From Oscillospiraceae bacterium (GTDB lineage: Bacteria; Bacillota_A; Clostridia; Oscillospirales; Oscillospiraceae), in the NCBI GenBank assembly GCA_017396725.1, contig JAFQLA010000073.1, positions 1-5,865 on the forward strand: a stretch of DNA of 5,865 nt, written 5' to 3'. Shown piece by piece: positions 5,234-5,865 of the stretch (position 1 is its first letter; each line of letters begins with the position of its first letter). The translations under genes and the position numbers were made by a program. The notes below the pieces were generated by a model that was given only the letters and a program-made list of their open reading frames with translations, had not been told where the DNA came from and did not search any database.

Positions 5234-5865
5234 TTACTTATAGAGCAGATCTTCGCAGTAGCGATAGACCCATTCGGTGGGGGTGATGCCCTCTTCGGCC
5301 GCGCCCTTGAGGCTCATGGCGGTGTTGGCGGGCATGATGGCTTCCACCTTGGCGCGGAGGGAATCGGCGTCACCGTCGAAGAGGTATTCTTCAGCGCCGC
5401 AGATCACGCCTGCGGTGTTGTGCCACCACTCTACCTGATAGAGGATGCCGCGGTCGGCGATGAGCTTGGCAAGGCGGATCTCTTCTTCCTGAGAGGAGGC
5501 CTTGAGACCGTTGTTGGAAGAGCCGAAGATGTACTTGCAGTTGAGCTTTGCGATGGAAGCATCGTCAAAGATGCCGCCGATGGCGCAGGGGCTGAGGATG
5601 TCCACATCCTGATAGAGCACTTCGCTCACGGAGCAGGCGGTGATATCATAGCCGGGGTGTTCGGCAATGAACTTATCCACTGCGTCGGGATTGATGTCGG
5701 CAACGATGAGCTTGGAAACGCCGCCTTCAAGCAGGTATTCGCCCATGTACCAGCCAACTGCGCCGAGACCCATGAGAGCGGCGCTCTTGCCCTTGACGCT
5801 CTTGACGCCCTCGGTAAAGTTGATGGCTTCCAGCAGCGCCAGATACACGCCGTATGCGGTGGGGG
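5234..5865 (-). CDS. Glu/Leu/Phe/Val-type amino acid dehydrogenase, C-terminal NAD domain, 5' end outside window
   Basis: About 210 C-terminal residues of an NAD(P)-dependent oxidative deaminase; the catalytic N-terminal domain lies beyond the right edge. The visible part begins PTAYGVYLALLEA, matching the TAYGVY stretch of leucine dehydrogenase. Then come the Rossmann motif GLGAVG (about 5770-5753), an acidic residue after the second strand (ADIN, Asp near 5698, usually favouring NAD+), PCAIGGIFDD (family PCALGGI), GSSNNGL (family GSADNQL) and HNTAGVICGAEEY (family INAGGVINVADE). The apparent GTG at 5848 is internal, since the frame and homology continue to the window edge. An unusual EWWHN precedes the conserved Asn, where leucine dehydrogenase has a YVIN-like sequence, so substrate or cofactor contacts may differ. 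The lysine residues that define catalysis are not in view, so leucine, phenylalanine, valine or another substrate cannot be told apart. The gene is probably co-transcribed with the symporter 41 bases downstream. Confidence 0.88.
   Translation of the reverse strand, partial: PTAYGVYLALLEAINFTEGVKSVKGKSAALMGLGAVGWYMGEYLLEGGVSKLIVADINPDAVDKFIAEHPGYDITACSVSEVLYQDVDILSPCAIGGIFDDASIAKLNCKYIFGSSNNGLKASSQEEEIRLAKLIADRGILYQVEWWHNTAGVICGAEEYLFDGDADSLRAKVEAIMPANTAMSLKGAAEEGITPTEWVYRYCEDLLYK

Overview
The window holds six protein genes, all on the minus strand, in three transcription units. G+C is fairly high, ribosome binding sites are strong (AAGGAGG type), genes are tightly packed and terminators are classical hairpin plus T-tract. 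Together with the families present, this points to a bacterium of the Bacillota, most likely Clostridia (Oscillospiraceae-like). That placement is an inference from style and gene families, not from a marker gene. No rRNA, tRNA, CRISPR array, insertion sequence or phage gene was seen, and there is no gene-free stretch over 300 bases.

Reading in the direction of transcription (right to left), the first unit is an amino-acid pair. It starts with the C-terminal NAD-binding part of a Glu/Leu/Phe/Val-type amino acid dehydrogenase (cut by the right edge, ends 5234). A complete sodium-coupled transporter of the neurotransmitter:sodium symporter (LeuT) family follows (5192-3825), and a strong hairpin terminator (3785-3818) closes the unit. 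The simplest reading is uptake plus oxidative deamination of an amino acid.

The second unit is one small gene (3671-3429, 80 aa) with its own probable promoter (3732-3760) and terminator (3378-3413). I read its product as an HPr-like small protein that lacks the phosphorylatable histidine but keeps the LKS serine region.

The third unit begins only 21 bases after that terminator. It encodes a membrane-anchored alpha/beta hydrolase (3356-2412), a DUF5058-type polytopic membrane protein (2363-1638, GTG start), a second small polytopic membrane protein (1624-971) and a membrane-anchored M20 metallopeptidase of the PM20D1/carboxypeptidase S type (971 to beyond the left edge). The last three genes are linked by a stop codon inside the next ribosome binding site and by a TGATG stop/start overlap. 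This is what one expects of a two-subunit permease and an enzyme made in step. The substrate is unknown; a peptide or N-acyl amino acid is a reasonable guess from the peptidase.

The parts most worth a second look are this hydrolase/two-component permease/M20 operon, the His-less HPr-like protein, the terminator placed directly before the operon, and an 18-bp in-frame tandem repeat inside a membrane segment.
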